Source of the DNA: Oscillospiraceae bacterium
Lineage (GTDB): Bacteria > Bacillota > Clostridia > Oscillospirales > Oscillospiraceae
Direction of reading: 5' to 3'
NCBI GenBank assembly: GCA_910575695.1
Contig: CAJTGJ010000005.1
Coordinates: forward strand, 23,993-87,992
DNA: 64,000 bases
A program made the position numbers and the translations under genes. The number at the start of each line of letters is the position of its first letter. The stretch's first letter is position 1. Below, in pieces: positions 24,909 through 33,840 of this stretch. The notes below the pieces were generated by a model. It had not been told where the DNA came from. It searched no databases and saw nothing but the letters and a program-made list of their open reading frames with translations.

Positions 24909-25580
24909 TTATTCGGCCAGCCTGAACCCGATGCCCCACACCGTCTGAATATAGCCGTCGGTGCCGCTGGGCCGGAGCTTGGCCCGGATATTGCTGATGT
25001 GGACGGTGATGGTCTTGTCCTCCACGGCGTATTCCTGCTCCCACACCGCCTCATAAATCTGCTGCTTGGTAAACACCCGCTTGGGACGGCCCGCCAGCAG
25101 CTCCACGATTCTGAACTCATGGGCGGTGAGGCTCACCGGCTGTCCGGCGGCAATGAGGGTCATTTCGTCCGGATTCAGAACCCAGTCCCGGTAGCGCAGG
25201 AGCGTCCCGGCGGGGGCGGCGCTGGCGTGGCGGAGCTGCACCAGGATCCTGGCCCACAGTTCCTCCATCTGATAGGGCTTGGTCAGGTAGTCGTCCGCCC
25301 CCAGGCCCAGCAGCTCCACCTTATCGGACAGCTCTGTTTTGGCCGACAGCACAATCACCGGCGTCCGGCTGGATTGGCGTATTTCCGCGATCAGCTCACT
25401 GCCGGACAGGCCCGGCAGCATCAGGTCCACCAGCAGCAGGTCAATGCCGCCCGCCTGCCATAGCAGACGCCCCTCCGTACCGGAAAACGCCTGACTGCAC
25501 CGGCAGCCTTTCCGGCGCAGATATTCGGCGGCGGCGTTGTTAATATCGGTGTCATCCTCAACGATCAAAATGTGGGACAT
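24909..25580 (-). CDS. OmpR-family response regulator
   Basis: The 223-residue protein has a receiver domain (LIVEDD, phospho-acceptor in LLVDLMLPGLSG, KP at LTKPYQ) and an OmpR/PhoB winged helix (LTAHEFRIVELLAGRPKRVF, ITVHISNIRAKL). It starts the operon with the ABC transporter and the small kinase downstream, and should be phosphorylated by that kinase to activate the operon. Confidence 0.94.
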   Translation of the reverse strand: MSHILIVEDDTDINNAAAEYLRRKGCRCSQAFSGTEGRLLWQAGGIDLLLVDLMLPGLSGSELIAEIRQSSRTPVIVLSAKTELSDKVELLGLGADDYLTKPYQMEELWARILVQLRHASAAPAGTLLRYRDWVLNPDEMTLIAAGQPVSLTAHEFRIVELLAGRPKRVFTKQQIYEAVWEQEYAVEDKTITVHISNIRAKLRPSGTDGYIQTVWGIGFRLAE

Positions 25581-25650
25581 GGGACGGGCCTCCTCAGTCT
25601 GTTTTGAAAATTATACCGCATTCGAGGGGGCAAGAAAATACCCTGGCGGC

Positions 25651-25698
25651 AAAATTAAAAAACAGCCGGCACCCACCGCAAACGCGGGCGCCGGCTGT
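25651..25698 (-). terminator. Intrinsic terminator of the ABC-F gene
   Basis: ACAGCCGGC and GCCGGCTGT (25662-25698) enclose a GC-rich loop that can pair further. TTTTTTAATTTT follows on the minus strand. It lies 28 nt after the ABC-F stop. Confidence 0.88.
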
Positions 25699-25725
25699 AC
25701 CATCCATGGAGAACCCCGCGGCGCG

Positions 25726-27321
25726 TCACTGCTCCCGCTGGCGCTCCAGATACTCGTCATAGGTGGTCTTGCTGTCGATGAGCTTCCCGCCGGCGGTAAA
25801 GTCAAACACCCGGTTGCAGACGGTCTGGATCAGCTGGTGGTCGTGGGAGGCCAGCAGCACATTGCATTTGACGGCCTCCAGCCCCTTGTTCAGCGCGGCG
25901 ATGGATTCCAGGTCCAGATGGTTGGTGGGCTGGTCCAGCATCAGCACGTTGGCCCCGGACAGCATCATCCGGGACAGCATACACCGCACCTTTTCCCCGC
26001 CGGACAGCACCTTCACCGGCTTATGGACCTCCTCCCCGGAGAACAGCATCCGGCCCAGGAAGCCCCGGAGATACTGCTCCTGGGGGTCGGGGGAATACTG
26101 GCGGAGCCACTGAACCAGATCGTCCCCGCAGTCCTGAAAATAGGGGGTGTTGTCCGTGGGGAAGTAGGAGAAGGTGGCGGTCTGGCCCCATTTGACAGTG
26201 CCCTCGTCCGGCTCCATCTCCCCCGCCAGAATTTTGAACAGGGCTGTATGGGCGTTCTCGTTGTCCCCCACAAAAGCGATTTTCTCACCGTGGCCCACAA
26301 TGAAGGACACCTTGTCCAGCACCTTCACGCCCCCGATGGTCTTGGACACGTCGGTGACGAACAAAATGTCCTTGCCCACCTCCCGGTCGGGGGTGAAGCC
26401 CACAAAGGGGTACCGCCGGGAGGAGGCGGGCATCTCCTCCACGCTGAGCTTGTCCAGCAGCTTGCGCCGGGCGGTGGCCTGCTTGGACTTGGATTTGTTG
26501 GCGGAGAAACGGGAGATAAAGTCCTGCAATTCCTTGATTTTCTCCTCGTTGCGCTTGTTCTGGTTCTTCACCAGCTGCTGTACCAGCTGGGAGGATTCAT
26601 ACCAGAAATCGTAGTTGCCCACATACATCTTGATTTTATTGTAGTCGATGTCCACAATATGGGTACAAACCGTATTGAGGAAGTGCCGGTCATGGGATAC
26701 GACGATAACGGTTCCCTCAAAGTCCAGCAGGAAGTCCTCCAGCCAGTTCACCGCGTCGATGTCCAGGTTGTTCGTCGGCTCGTCCATCATCAGCAGGTCC
26801 GGACTGCCGAACAGCGCCTGGGCCAGCAGCACCTTCACCTTCAGCCGGGGATCCAGCTCCGCCATGCTGGCTTCATGGTACTCGGTGCCCACGCCCAGGC
26901 CCTGGAGGATGCGGCTGGCATTGCTCTCCGCCTCCCAGCCCCCCAGCTCGGCGTATTCCTCCTCCAGCTGGCAGGCCAGCAGGCCGTCCTCGTCGGTCAT
27001 CTCCTCCTTGGCGTAGAGGGCGTCCTTCTCCTTCCCCACGTCGTACAGCCGCTGGTTGCCCATAATCACCGTGTCCATCACGTTGTAGGCGTCATAGGCG
27101 TTCTGGTCCTGCTTCAGCACCGACATACGCAGATTGGGCAGGATGTTCACCTCGCCGGTGGTGGAGTCCAGCTCCCCGGAGAGGATCTTCAAAAAGGTGG
27201 ACTTGCCCGCGCCGTTGGCGCCGATAATGCCGTAGCAGTTGCCCCGGTCGAATTGCAGGTCCACATGGGAAAACAGCGGCGTGCCGCTGTAGTTCAGGCT
27301 CAGGTTGGTGACTGTAATCAT
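25726..27321 (-). CDS. ABC-F family ATPase (YbiT/YkpA-like)
   Basis: The 531-residue soluble protein has two ABC domains and no membrane part. First domain: GANGAGKST, LLMMDEPTNNLD. Linker with the charged FISRFSANKSKSKQATARRK stretch typical of the ABC-F interdomain arm. Second domain: GDNENAHTA in place of a standard Walker A GxxGxGKS, with LSGGEKVRCML and LMLDQPTNHLD. ABC-F proteins bind the ribosomal E site and relieve stalling or antibiotic block. The divergent second Walker A and DQP instead of DEP are typical of the YbiT-like branch. Start at 27321 matches the MITVTNLSLNYSG opening of the family. Confidence 0.92.
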   Translation of the reverse strand: MITVTNLSLNYSGTPLFSHVDLQFDRGNCYGIIGANGAGKSTFLKILSGELDSTTGEVNILPNLRMSVLKQDQNAYDAYNVMDTVIMGNQRLYDVGKEKDALYAKEEMTDEDGLLACQLEEEYAELGGWEAESNASRILQGLGVGTEYHEASMAELDPRLKVKVLLAQALFGSPDLLMMDEPTNNLDIDAVNWLEDFLLDFEGTVIVVSHDRHFLNTVCTHIVDIDYNKIKMYVGNYDFWYESSQLVQQLVKNQNKRNEEKIKELQDFISRFSANKSKSKQATARRKLLDKLSVEEMPASSRRYPFVGFTPDREVGKDILFVTDVSKTIGGVKVLDKVSFIVGHGEKIAFVGDNENAHTALFKILAGEMEPDEGTVKWGQTATFSYFPTDNTPYFQDCGDDLVQWLRQYSPDPQEQYLRGFLGRMLFSGEEVHKPVKVLSGGEKVRCMLSRMMLSGANVLMLDQPTNHLDLESIAALNKGLEAVKCNVLLASHDHQLIQTVCNRVFDFTAGGKLIDSKTTYDEYLERQREQ

Positions 27322-27449
27322 GGCGTACTCCTTATAATACTTAATAATATCCAAAAAAATTTGCTCTGCACATCATACCACAGGCCGGAAGCCAAAACAA
27401 CCTTTTTTGAAAAAAAGAAGCGGGCCCTCCCCCCCCTTTCACGACAGCC

Positions 27450-27478
27450 TTGCAAATCCCATCGGACTACATTATAAT
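27450..27478 (+). promoter_or_regulatory. Sigma-A promoter of the potassium transporter genes
   Basis: TTGCAA (27450-27455) and a perfect TATAAT (27473-27478) are 17 bp apart, 49 bp before the GTG at 27528. Confidence 0.75.
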
Positions 27479-27527
27479 AGGGGTACTGCAAAAAAATGGT
27501 TGACTTCCGAGAAAAGGGGCCGTGGCC

Positions 27528-28865
27528 GTGAAAAAGAAATCCGTCAAGCTCTCCCCCAACCGCATCATCGCCCTGGGCTTCCTGGGCATTATCATGGGCG
27601 GGGCGCTTCTGCTCATGCTGCCCGCCGCCAACCGGGGCGGGCACAGCCTGTCCTTTCTGGACAGCCTGTTCACCGCTGTCTCCGCCACCTGCGTCACCGG
27701 CCTGGTGGTGGCGGACACCTGGACCCAGTTCACCCTGCTGGGCCAGCTCATCCTGCTGGTGCTCATCCAGGTGGGCGGGCTGGGCTATATGACCATGGTG
27801 CTCATGGCCTCCATGCTGCTGGGCCGGAAAATCGGCCTGCGCCAGCGCAGCCTCATGCTGGAGAGCGTCAGCGCCGACCGCCTCAGCGACACCCTCACCC
27901 TTCTGCGGTATATCCTCCGGGGCACCGCCGCCATCGAGGGCATCGGCGCGGTGCTGCTGGCCCTCCGGTTTGTGCCTGAGCTGGGCCTGCTCCGGGGCCT
28001 TTGGTACGCCGTGTTCCACAGCGTGTCCGCTTTCTGCAACGCGGGCTTCGACCTGATGGGCTTCCGGGAGCCCTACAGCTCTCTGACCTACTATGTCCGG
28101 GACCCGCTGGTCAACCTCACCGTCTGCGCCCTGGTGCTGCTGGGCGGGCTGGGCTTCCTGGTGTGGCGGGATGTGTGGGAAAAGGGCCCGCGCTTCCGCC
28201 GCTACTCCCTCCACGCCAAGATCATGCTCACCGCCACCGCTGCCCTCACTGCGGGCGGTACGCTCCTGTTCTGGCTGGCGGAGCGCGGCAACCTGCTGGC
28301 TGGGATGTCCCCTGCCGGTCAGGCCCTGGCGGCTCTGTTCCAGGCCGTCTCCCCCCGGACAGCGGGTTTCAACACCGTAGACCTGGCCTCCCTCACCAGC
28401 GGCGGCGGACTGCTCACCATCGTGCTCATGTTCATCGGCGCGGGGCCCGGCTCCACCGGCGGCGGCGTGAAGGTCACCACCGTGGTGGTGTGCCTGCTGA
28501 CGCTGGCGGCCTACATCCGGGGCCGGCGGGAGGTGGGCACGTTCAACCGGCGGCTGGACGAGGGGCAGATCCACCGCGCCGCCGCGGGCGTCACCCTCTA
28601 TATGGTCCTGGCCCTGTCCGGCGGCTTCCTGATCCTGGCCACCCAGCCCTTCCCCCTCCAGGACGCTCTGTTCGAGGTGTTCTCCGCCATGAGCACCGTG
28701 GGCCTGTCCACCGGCATCACCCGGGACCTGTCCCCCCTCAACCGGGCTGTCCTTATTGTTATGATGTACTGCGGCAGGGTAGGAAGCCTCACCATGATGA
28801 TGGCCCTGGCGGAGCGCCTGCCGCCCCGGGTCAAGGACCCCGTCGAGCACATCACCATTGGTTAG
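27528..28865 (+). CDS. ktrB: KtrB/TrkH-type potassium transporter membrane subunit
   Basis: The 445-residue protein has the four-fold M1-P-M2 layout of KtrB/TrkH, with filter-region motifs such as SATCVTGLVV, FCNAGFDLMG, PRTAGFNTVD and MSTVGLSTGIT, each with the conserved glycine. It imports K+ coupled to Na+ or the membrane potential and needs the regulatory subunit encoded next. AAGGGG eight nt upstream favours GTG 27528 over GTG 27522. Lacking the N-terminal TrkH extension, it is closer to KtrB. Confidence 0.93.
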   Translation: MKKKSVKLSPNRIIALGFLGIIMGGALLLMLPAANRGGHSLSFLDSLFTAVSATCVTGLVVADTWTQFTLLGQLILLVLIQVGGLGYMTMVLMASMLLGRKIGLRQRSLMLESVSADRLSDTLTLLRYILRGTAAIEGIGAVLLALRFVPELGLLRGLWYAVFHSVSAFCNAGFDLMGFREPYSSLTYYVRDPLVNLTVCALVLLGGLGFLVWRDVWEKGPRFRRYSLHAKIMLTATAALTAGGTLLFWLAERGNLLAGMSPAGQALAALFQAVSPRTAGFNTVDLASLTSGGGLLTIVLMFIGAGPGSTGGGVKVTTVVVCLLTLAAYIRGRREVGTFNRRLDEGQIHRAAAGVTLYMVLALSGGFLILATQPFPLQDALFEVFSAMSTVGLSTGITRDLSPLNRAVLIVMMYCGRVGSLTMMMALAERLPPRVKDPVEHITIG

Positions 28866-28911
28866 GCAAATGGTTTTTTGTAATATATTTTTTCAGAAAG
28901 GTGGAATGACA

Positions 28912-29571
28912 ATGGCCGCGACATTTTTAGTGATCGGCCTGGGCCGCTTCGGCACCAGCCTTGCCCTGCGGCTGATGGACAACGGCAGCGAGGTCATGGT
29001 GCTGGACAGCGACGAGGAGCTGGTCAGCCGCATCGCCCCCCAGGTCACCCAGGCCAAGGTAGGGGACTGTATGGACGAGGAGGTGCTCCGCTCCCTGGAC
29101 CCGGCCAGCTTCGACTTCTCCTTCGTGTGCATCAGCCACAGCTTCCAGGCGTCTATGGAGACCACCTCCCTGCTCAAGGAGCTGGGCGCGCCCATGGTCG
29201 TCGCCAAGGCCGACCGGGACATCCACGCCCGGCTCCTGCTGAAGATCGGCGCGGACGAGGTGGTATTCCCCGAGCGGGACATGGCCGCCCGCACCGCCAT
29301 GCGCTTCAGCGTCAACGGGGCGCTGGAATATGTCGAGCTGGCCCCGGGCTACGCCATCTTCGAGCTGGACGTGCCCGACCACTGGGCGGACAAGACCCTG
29401 CTGGACCTGGACATCCGCAAGCGCTGGGGCGTGAACGTCATCGGCCGCAAGGAGGACGGGTCCATCCTGCCCGTCGACGCCGCCGGGTTCCGCTTCAAGG
29501 CGGACACCCACATCATGGTGGCGGGCAGACCGGACAACGTGTCCAAAATGGTGAATGAGCGCAGGCGCTGA
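28912..29571 (+). CDS. ktrA: KtrA/TrkA-type potassium channel regulatory subunit
   Basis: The 219-residue cytoplasmic protein begins with a Rossmann RCK_N domain (FLVIGLGRFGTSLALRLMDN, nucleotide-binding GxGxxG) and ends with an RCK_C domain. It forms an octameric ring that gates KtrB in response to ATP/ADP, and the RCK_C domain of KtrA often binds c-di-AMP. AAAGGTGG seven nt before ATG 28912 decides the start over ATG 28906. It lies 46 nt after ktrB. Confidence 0.93.
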   Translation: MAATFLVIGLGRFGTSLALRLMDNGSEVMVLDSDEELVSRIAPQVTQAKVGDCMDEEVLRSLDPASFDFSFVCISHSFQASMETTSLLKELGAPMVVAKADRDIHARLLLKIGADEVVFPERDMAARTAMRFSVNGALEYVELAPGYAIFELDVPDHWADKTLLDLDIRKRWGVNVIGRKEDGSILPVDAAGFRFKADTHIMVAGRPDNVSKMVNERRR

Positions 29572-30556
29572 CAGCCGTCTCGGGTGCGGGACCCCGGACT
29601 ACCGTCCCCTCACCCCCCGCCGCTGCGTGGAGGTGCGCCAGCTCTGCTCCGTCCACTACTTTGAGTACCCATCGGGCTACACCTACCCCGGCGAGCGCCA
29701 TGACTTCTGGGAGCTTCTGTACGTGGACAAGGGCACGCTGTCCGTCACCGCCGGGGACAGGGCCCTGGGACTGGCGCAGGGGCAGATCATATTCCACGCC
29801 CCGGGGGAGTTTCACGCCCTGTCTGCTCAGGGCTCGGCCCCGGACCTGGTGGTGGTCAGCTTCCGGTGCGACAGCCCCGCCATGGACTTCTTCCGCCAGC
29901 GGGTGTGCGCCGTCCGCCGGGAGGAACAGGCCCTGCTGGGAAAGATCGTAGCGGAGAGCGCCGCCGCCTTTTCCACCCCGCTGAACGCCCCCAGCGTCCT
30001 GGAGCTGGTCCGCCGGGACCAGCCCCCCTTCGGCGGGGAACAGCTGGTGTGCGCCGCTCTGGAGGAGCTTTTGATCCGCCTCATCCGCCGGGAGGGCGTC
30101 CCCCAGCCCCCGGACAGCCCCCGCACCGAGGACGGCGGTATGTTCGCCCAGGTGACGGCCTATCTGGAACGGCAGATCGACCGCCCGCTGACGCTGGACC
30201 AGATCTGCCGGGACAATCTGGTGGGGCGCAGCCAGCTCCAGAAGCTGTTCCACACCAGCACCGGCAGCGGGGTGATGGCCTATTTCAACGCGCTGAAAAT
30301 CCGGACCGCCAAGCGCATGATCCGGGAGGGGCGGTTGAATTTCACTCAAATCGCCGCCCGGCTGGGCTACCAGTCGGTCCACTATTTTTCCCGCCGGTTC
30401 CATCTGGCCACGGGGATGTCCCCCAGCGAGTATGAAAAAAGCGTCAAGATGCTGTCCGAAAGCATAGTGCCGGACGATAGTGCAAATAATGTATACAATC
30501 GCATATTCCCTTCCCCGCCCGAACCCCTTACAATAGAAACACAACCCAATGATTGA
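29555..30556 (+). CDS. AraC-family transcriptional regulator
   Basis: The 333-residue protein has an N-terminal cupin sensor (YTYPGERHDFWELLYVDKGT, IFHAPGEFHAL) and a C-terminal pair of AraC helix-turn-helix motifs (LTLDQICRDNLVGRSQLQKL, FTQIAARLGYQSVHYFSRRF). The ATG overlaps the end of ktrA by 17 bases and its ribosome-binding site is weak, so the true start could be further in. Its stop is 14 bases before the galE start. This suggests that it controls the galE-kinase sugar genes downstream rather than potassium transport. Confidence 0.88.
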   Translation: MSAGADSRLGCGTPDYRPLTPRRCVEVRQLCSVHYFEYPSGYTYPGERHDFWELLYVDKGTLSVTAGDRALGLAQGQIIFHAPGEFHALSAQGSAPDLVVVSFRCDSPAMDFFRQRVCAVRREEQALLGKIVAESAAAFSTPLNAPSVLELVRRDQPPFGGEQLVCAALEELLIRLIRREGVPQPPDSPRTEDGGMFAQVTAYLERQIDRPLTLDQICRDNLVGRSQLQKLFHTSTGSGVMAYFNALKIRTAKRMIREGRLNFTQIAARLGYQSVHYFSRRFHLATGMSPSEYEKSVKMLSESIVPDDSANNVYNRIFPSPPEPLTIETQPND

Positions 30557-30570
30557 AAGGAGCGCTTTCC

Positions 30571-31590
30571 ATGTCTATTCTTGTCGCCGGCGGCGCCGGC
30601 TATATCGGCAGCCATACCTGTGTGGAGCTTCTCAACGCGGGCTATGACATCGTGGTGGCGGACAACCTCTACAACTCCTGCGAGGAGGCTTTGAAGCGGG
30701 TGGAGCAGATCACCGGCAAAAAGGTCCCCTTTGTCAGGACTGAGCTGTGCCATGACAACGAGGTGGAAGCCCTGTTCACCCAGTATCCGGACATTGATTC
30801 CGTCATCCACTTCGCCGGACTGAAGGCCGTGGGCGAGAGTGTGGCAAAGCCCCTGGAATACTATTCCAACAACCTGATCAGCACCCTGTACCTGCTCCAG
30901 GCCATGCGCCGCCACGGGGTGAAGAACTTTGTGTTCTCCTCCTCCGCCACGGTGTACGGCGACCCCGCCACCGTCCCCATCCAGGAGGACTTCCCCACCG
31001 GCGGCACCACCAACCCCTACGGCACCTCCAAGCTGTTCCAGGAGCGCATCCTCATGGACATCTGCGCCGCCGACCCCGAGCTGAACGTGGCCCTGCTGCG
31101 CTACTTCAACCCCATCGGCGCCCACGAGAGCGGCCTCATCGGCGAGGACCCCAACGGCATTCCCAACAATCTGGTGCCCTATATCGCCAAGGTGGCGGTG
31201 GGCCAGCTGGAAAAGGTCCACGTGTTCGGCAATGACTACAGCACCCCCGACGGCACCGGCGTGCGGGACTATATCCACGTGGTGGATCTGGCCAAGGGCC
31301 ATGTGGCGGCGCTGAAAAAGCTGGACACCAAGTGCGGCCTGTTCGTGTGCAACCTGGGCACCGGAAACGGCTACAGCGTGCTGGACGTGGTCCACGCCTA
31401 CGAGAAGGCCTGCGGCCACGAGCTTCCCTACGTCATCGAGGCCCGCCGCCCCGGCGACATCGCCGCCTGCTATGCCGACCCTGCCAAGGCCCGGGACGAG
31501 CTGGGCTGGACCGCCGAGCTGGGCATCGAGGAGATGTGCGCGTCCTCCTGGAAATGGCAGTCTAAGAACCCCAACGGGTATAAGGGATGA
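30571..31590 (+). CDS. galE: UDP-glucose 4-epimerase
   Basis: The 339-residue SDR enzyme has the NAD-binding GGAGYIGSHT at the N-terminus, the catalytic SSATVYG serine and YGTSK tyrosine-lysine pair, and LLRYFNPIGAHESG. It interconverts UDP-glucose and UDP-galactose, and many gut homologues also take the N-acetyl forms. AAAGGAG nine nt before ATG 30571 sets the start. Together with the nucleotidyltransferase and the NahK-like kinase it fits a pathway from free galactose or N-acetylhexosamine to UDP-sugar. Confidence 0.94.
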   Translation: MSILVAGGAGYIGSHTCVELLNAGYDIVVADNLYNSCEEALKRVEQITGKKVPFVRTELCHDNEVEALFTQYPDIDSVIHFAGLKAVGESVAKPLEYYSNNLISTLYLLQAMRRHGVKNFVFSSSATVYGDPATVPIQEDFPTGGTTNPYGTSKLFQERILMDICAADPELNVALLRYFNPIGAHESGLIGEDPNGIPNNLVPYIAKVAVGQLEKVHVFGNDYSTPDGTGVRDYIHVVDLAKGHVAALKKLDTKCGLFVCNLGTGNGYSVLDVVHAYEKACGHELPYVIEARRPGDIAACYADPAKARDELGWTAELGIEEMCASSWKWQSKNPNGYKG

Positions 31591-31596
31591 TTTTGC

Positions 31597-31619
31597 GGGG
31601 GCGGGTACGGCCCGCCCCC
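31597..31619. other. GC hairpin between galE and the nucleotidyltransferase gene
   Basis: GGGGGCGGG and CCCGCCCCC form a perfect 9-bp stem with a TACGG loop 7 nt after galE. No T tract follows, so it is more likely an mRNA-stabilising or attenuating element than a full terminator. Confidence 0.5.
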
Positions 31620-31690
31620 ACTCCGCCGCAGACCCGCGGGTGCGCAAAATGCGCCCTGCATACATATAAATATAAGGAGGACGGCAGACA

Positions 31691-32614
31691 ATGAACAAAC
31701 CTGTTCTTGTGATCATGGCCGCAGGCATGGGCAGCCGGTACGGCGGGCTCAAGCAGCTGGACCCGGTGGGGAACCACGGCCAGCTCATCATCGACTACTC
31801 CATCTATGACGCCCGCCGGGCGGGCTTCGGCACCGTGATCTTTGTAATCAAGGAAGAAAATGAGGCCGATTTCCGCTCCTGCATCGGCGACCGGGTGTCC
31901 AAGGTGATGGACGTGAAATACGCCTTCCAGCGCAAGGACGATCTGCCCGAGGGCTACGCCGTCCCCGAGGGGCGCGCCAAGCCCTGGGGCACCGCCCAGG
32001 CGGCGCTGGCCGCCCGGGAGCTGGTCCACGGCCCCTTTGCCATCATCAACGCCGACGACTACTACGGCCCCGAGGCGTACCAGCTCATCTATGACTACCT
32101 GTGCGCCCACCCCGACGGGGAGCTGTATGAGTACGCCATGGTGGGCTACCTGCTGAAGAACACCGTCACCGAGAACGGCTCCGTGGCCCGGGGCGTGTGT
32201 ACCGTGGACGGGGAGCACATCCTCCGGGACATCGTGGAGCGCACCGCCATTGAGAAGGACGGGGATGACGCCCGCTTCACCGAGGACGGCGGCGGGAGCT
32301 GGACCGCCCTGCCCGGGAACACCACCGTATCCATGAATATGTGGGGCTTCACCCGCAGCTTTTTGGACGAGGCCCTGGCCCGGTTCCCCGCGTTCCTGGA
32401 CAAGGCGCTGGCGGAAAACCCGCTGAAGGGGGAATACTTCCTGCCCAGCGTGGTGGAACAGCTCATCGGCGGCGGCAAAGCCCGTGTGCGGGTGCTGCTC
32501 AGCCAGGACAAGTGGTACGGCGTCACCTACCGGGAGGACAAGCCCACGGTGGTGGCCGCCATCGCGGAAAAAACAAAGGCCGGGCTCTACCCCGACCGGC
32601 TGTGGGAGGCATAA
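31691..32614 (+). CDS. Sugar-phosphate nucleotidyltransferase
   Basis: The 307-residue protein opens VIMAAGMGSRYGGLKQLDPV, the nucleotide-binding GxGxRxxxxK-Q signature of NTP-transferases. AIINADDYYGPEAYQ is the metal-binding D-x-D-like block. It should make an NDP-sugar from NTP and a sugar 1-phosphate. ATAAGGAGG precedes the ATG. The next gene, one base after its stop, is an anomeric sugar kinase that would supply the sugar 1-phosphate, and galE would epimerise the product. The exact sugar is inferred only from context. Confidence 0.87.
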   Translation: MNKPVLVIMAAGMGSRYGGLKQLDPVGNHGQLIIDYSIYDARRAGFGTVIFVIKEENEADFRSCIGDRVSKVMDVKYAFQRKDDLPEGYAVPEGRAKPWGTAQAALAARELVHGPFAIINADDYYGPEAYQLIYDYLCAHPDGELYEYAMVGYLLKNTVTENGSVARGVCTVDGEHILRDIVERTAIEKDGDDARFTEDGGGSWTALPGNTTVSMNMWGFTRSFLDEALARFPAFLDKALAENPLKGEYFLPSVVEQLIGGGKARVRVLLSQDKWYGVTYREDKPTVVAAIAEKTKAGLYPDRLWEA

Positions 32615-32615
32615 T

Positions 32616-33725
32616 ATGGAGGTCATACAAAAGGCCCTGAACGAGGCGCTGGACGCCTTTGATTTCGGCGCACCCGTGGTGGGCGCCATCCGCTTCGGCC
32701 AGGGGCACATCAACGACACCTTTGTGGTGCATACCCAGCCGGAAAACCTGTGTTGCCGCCGGTTCATCCTCCAGCGGATGAGCCCCGCCGCCTTCAAGCG
32801 GCCCGACCAGCTCATGGAAAACATCATCAGCGTCACCGACTACCTGGGCCGGGAGATCGAGAAAAACGGCGGCGACCGCAGCCGGGAGGCTTTGGAGGTG
32901 CTCCGCCCCAAAAACGGCGAGCCCTTCTTCGTGGACTCCGAGGGCGGGCCCTGGCGGCTGTACCCCTTTGTGGAGCACACCATCTGCTACCAGTCGGCGG
33001 AGACCCCCGCGCTGTTCGCCGCCTCCGGGCGTGCCTTCGGTCGGTTCCAAAAGCTCCTCCGGGACTACCCGGCGGACACCCTCTACGAGACCATCCCCAA
33101 TTTCCACAACACCGAGGACCGTCTGGCCAAGCTGAAAGCCGCCGTGGAATCCGACCCCCTGGGCCGGGCCGCTGAGTGCCAGCCCGAGATCAGGTTCATG
33201 CTGGACCGGGAGGCGGACTGCTCCGTGGCGCTGGACGCCATGCGGGAGGGAAAGCTCCCTCTGCGTGTGACCCACAACGACACCAAGCTGAACAACGTCC
33301 TCATGGACGACAAGACCGGCGAGGGCGTGTGCATCATCGACCTGGATACCGTCATGCCCGGCCTGTCCATCAACGACTTCGGCGATTCCATCCGCTTCGG
33401 CGCCAACCACTGCGCCGAGGATGAGACGGACCTCACCAAGGTGAACCTGGACCTGGAGCTGTTCGACGCATACACCAGGGCGTTCCTCAGCGAGGCCGGG
33501 GACGCCCTCACAGGCGAGGAAATCGCGTTCCTCCCCTGGGGGGCCAAGCTGATGACGCTGGAGTGCGGCATCCGCTTCCTGACGGACTATCTGTCAGGCG
33601 ACGTCTACTTCCACATTGCCCGGGAAAAGCACAACCTGGACCGGTGCCGCACCCAGTGCAAGCTGGTCTCCGACATGGAGGCCCACTGGGACGAGCTGAA
33701 GGCCATTGTAGCCAAGTATCATTAA
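32616..33725 (+). CDS. NahK-like N-acetylhexosamine 1-kinase (APH fold)
   Basis: The 369-residue protein has the aminoglycoside-phosphotransferase fold of NahK: GAIRFGQGHINDTFVV as nucleotide loop, THNDTKLNNVLMDD as catalytic loop with Asp, and CIIDLDTVMPG as metal-binding Asp. NahK phosphorylates GlcNAc or GalNAc at C1 in the lacto-N-biose/galacto-N-biose pathway. GGGAGG eight nt before ATG 32616 sets the start. The usual partner GH112 phosphorylase is not in the window, so the source sugar may come from another enzyme. Confidence 0.88.
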   Translation: MEVIQKALNEALDAFDFGAPVVGAIRFGQGHINDTFVVHTQPENLCCRRFILQRMSPAAFKRPDQLMENIISVTDYLGREIEKNGGDRSREALEVLRPKNGEPFFVDSEGGPWRLYPFVEHTICYQSAETPALFAASGRAFGRFQKLLRDYPADTLYETIPNFHNTEDRLAKLKAAVESDPLGRAAECQPEIRFMLDREADCSVALDAMREGKLPLRVTHNDTKLNNVLMDDKTGEGVCIIDLDTVMPGLSINDFGDSIRFGANHCAEDETDLTKVNLDLELFDAYTRAFLSEAGDALTGEEIAFLPWGAKLMTLECGIRFLTDYLSGDVYFHIAREKHNLDRCRTQCKLVSDMEAHWDELKAIVAKYH

Positions 33726-33765
33726 CGGCGCCGGACCGGCCGCACAGCCATTAATTCCACATTCC

Positions 33766-33815
33766 GCACACGGGGCGTACGCCCCGTGTGCGCTTTGCCG
33801 TACGGCAAAGCGCAC
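33766..33815. repeat. Two overlapping perfect palindromes
   Basis: A 26-bp perfect palindrome at 33766-33791 (core GGGGCGTACGCCCC) overlaps by four bases a 28-bp perfect palindrome at 33788-33815 (core TTGCCGTACGGCAA). Both centre on GTAC. They lie between the NahK-like gene and the PocR-type regulator, with no T tract. The overlap means that in RNA the two hairpins compete for the shared GTGC. Confidence 0.85.
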
Positions 33816-33840
33816 GTTTCCCTGGGGGGGTGCCGCCCAA

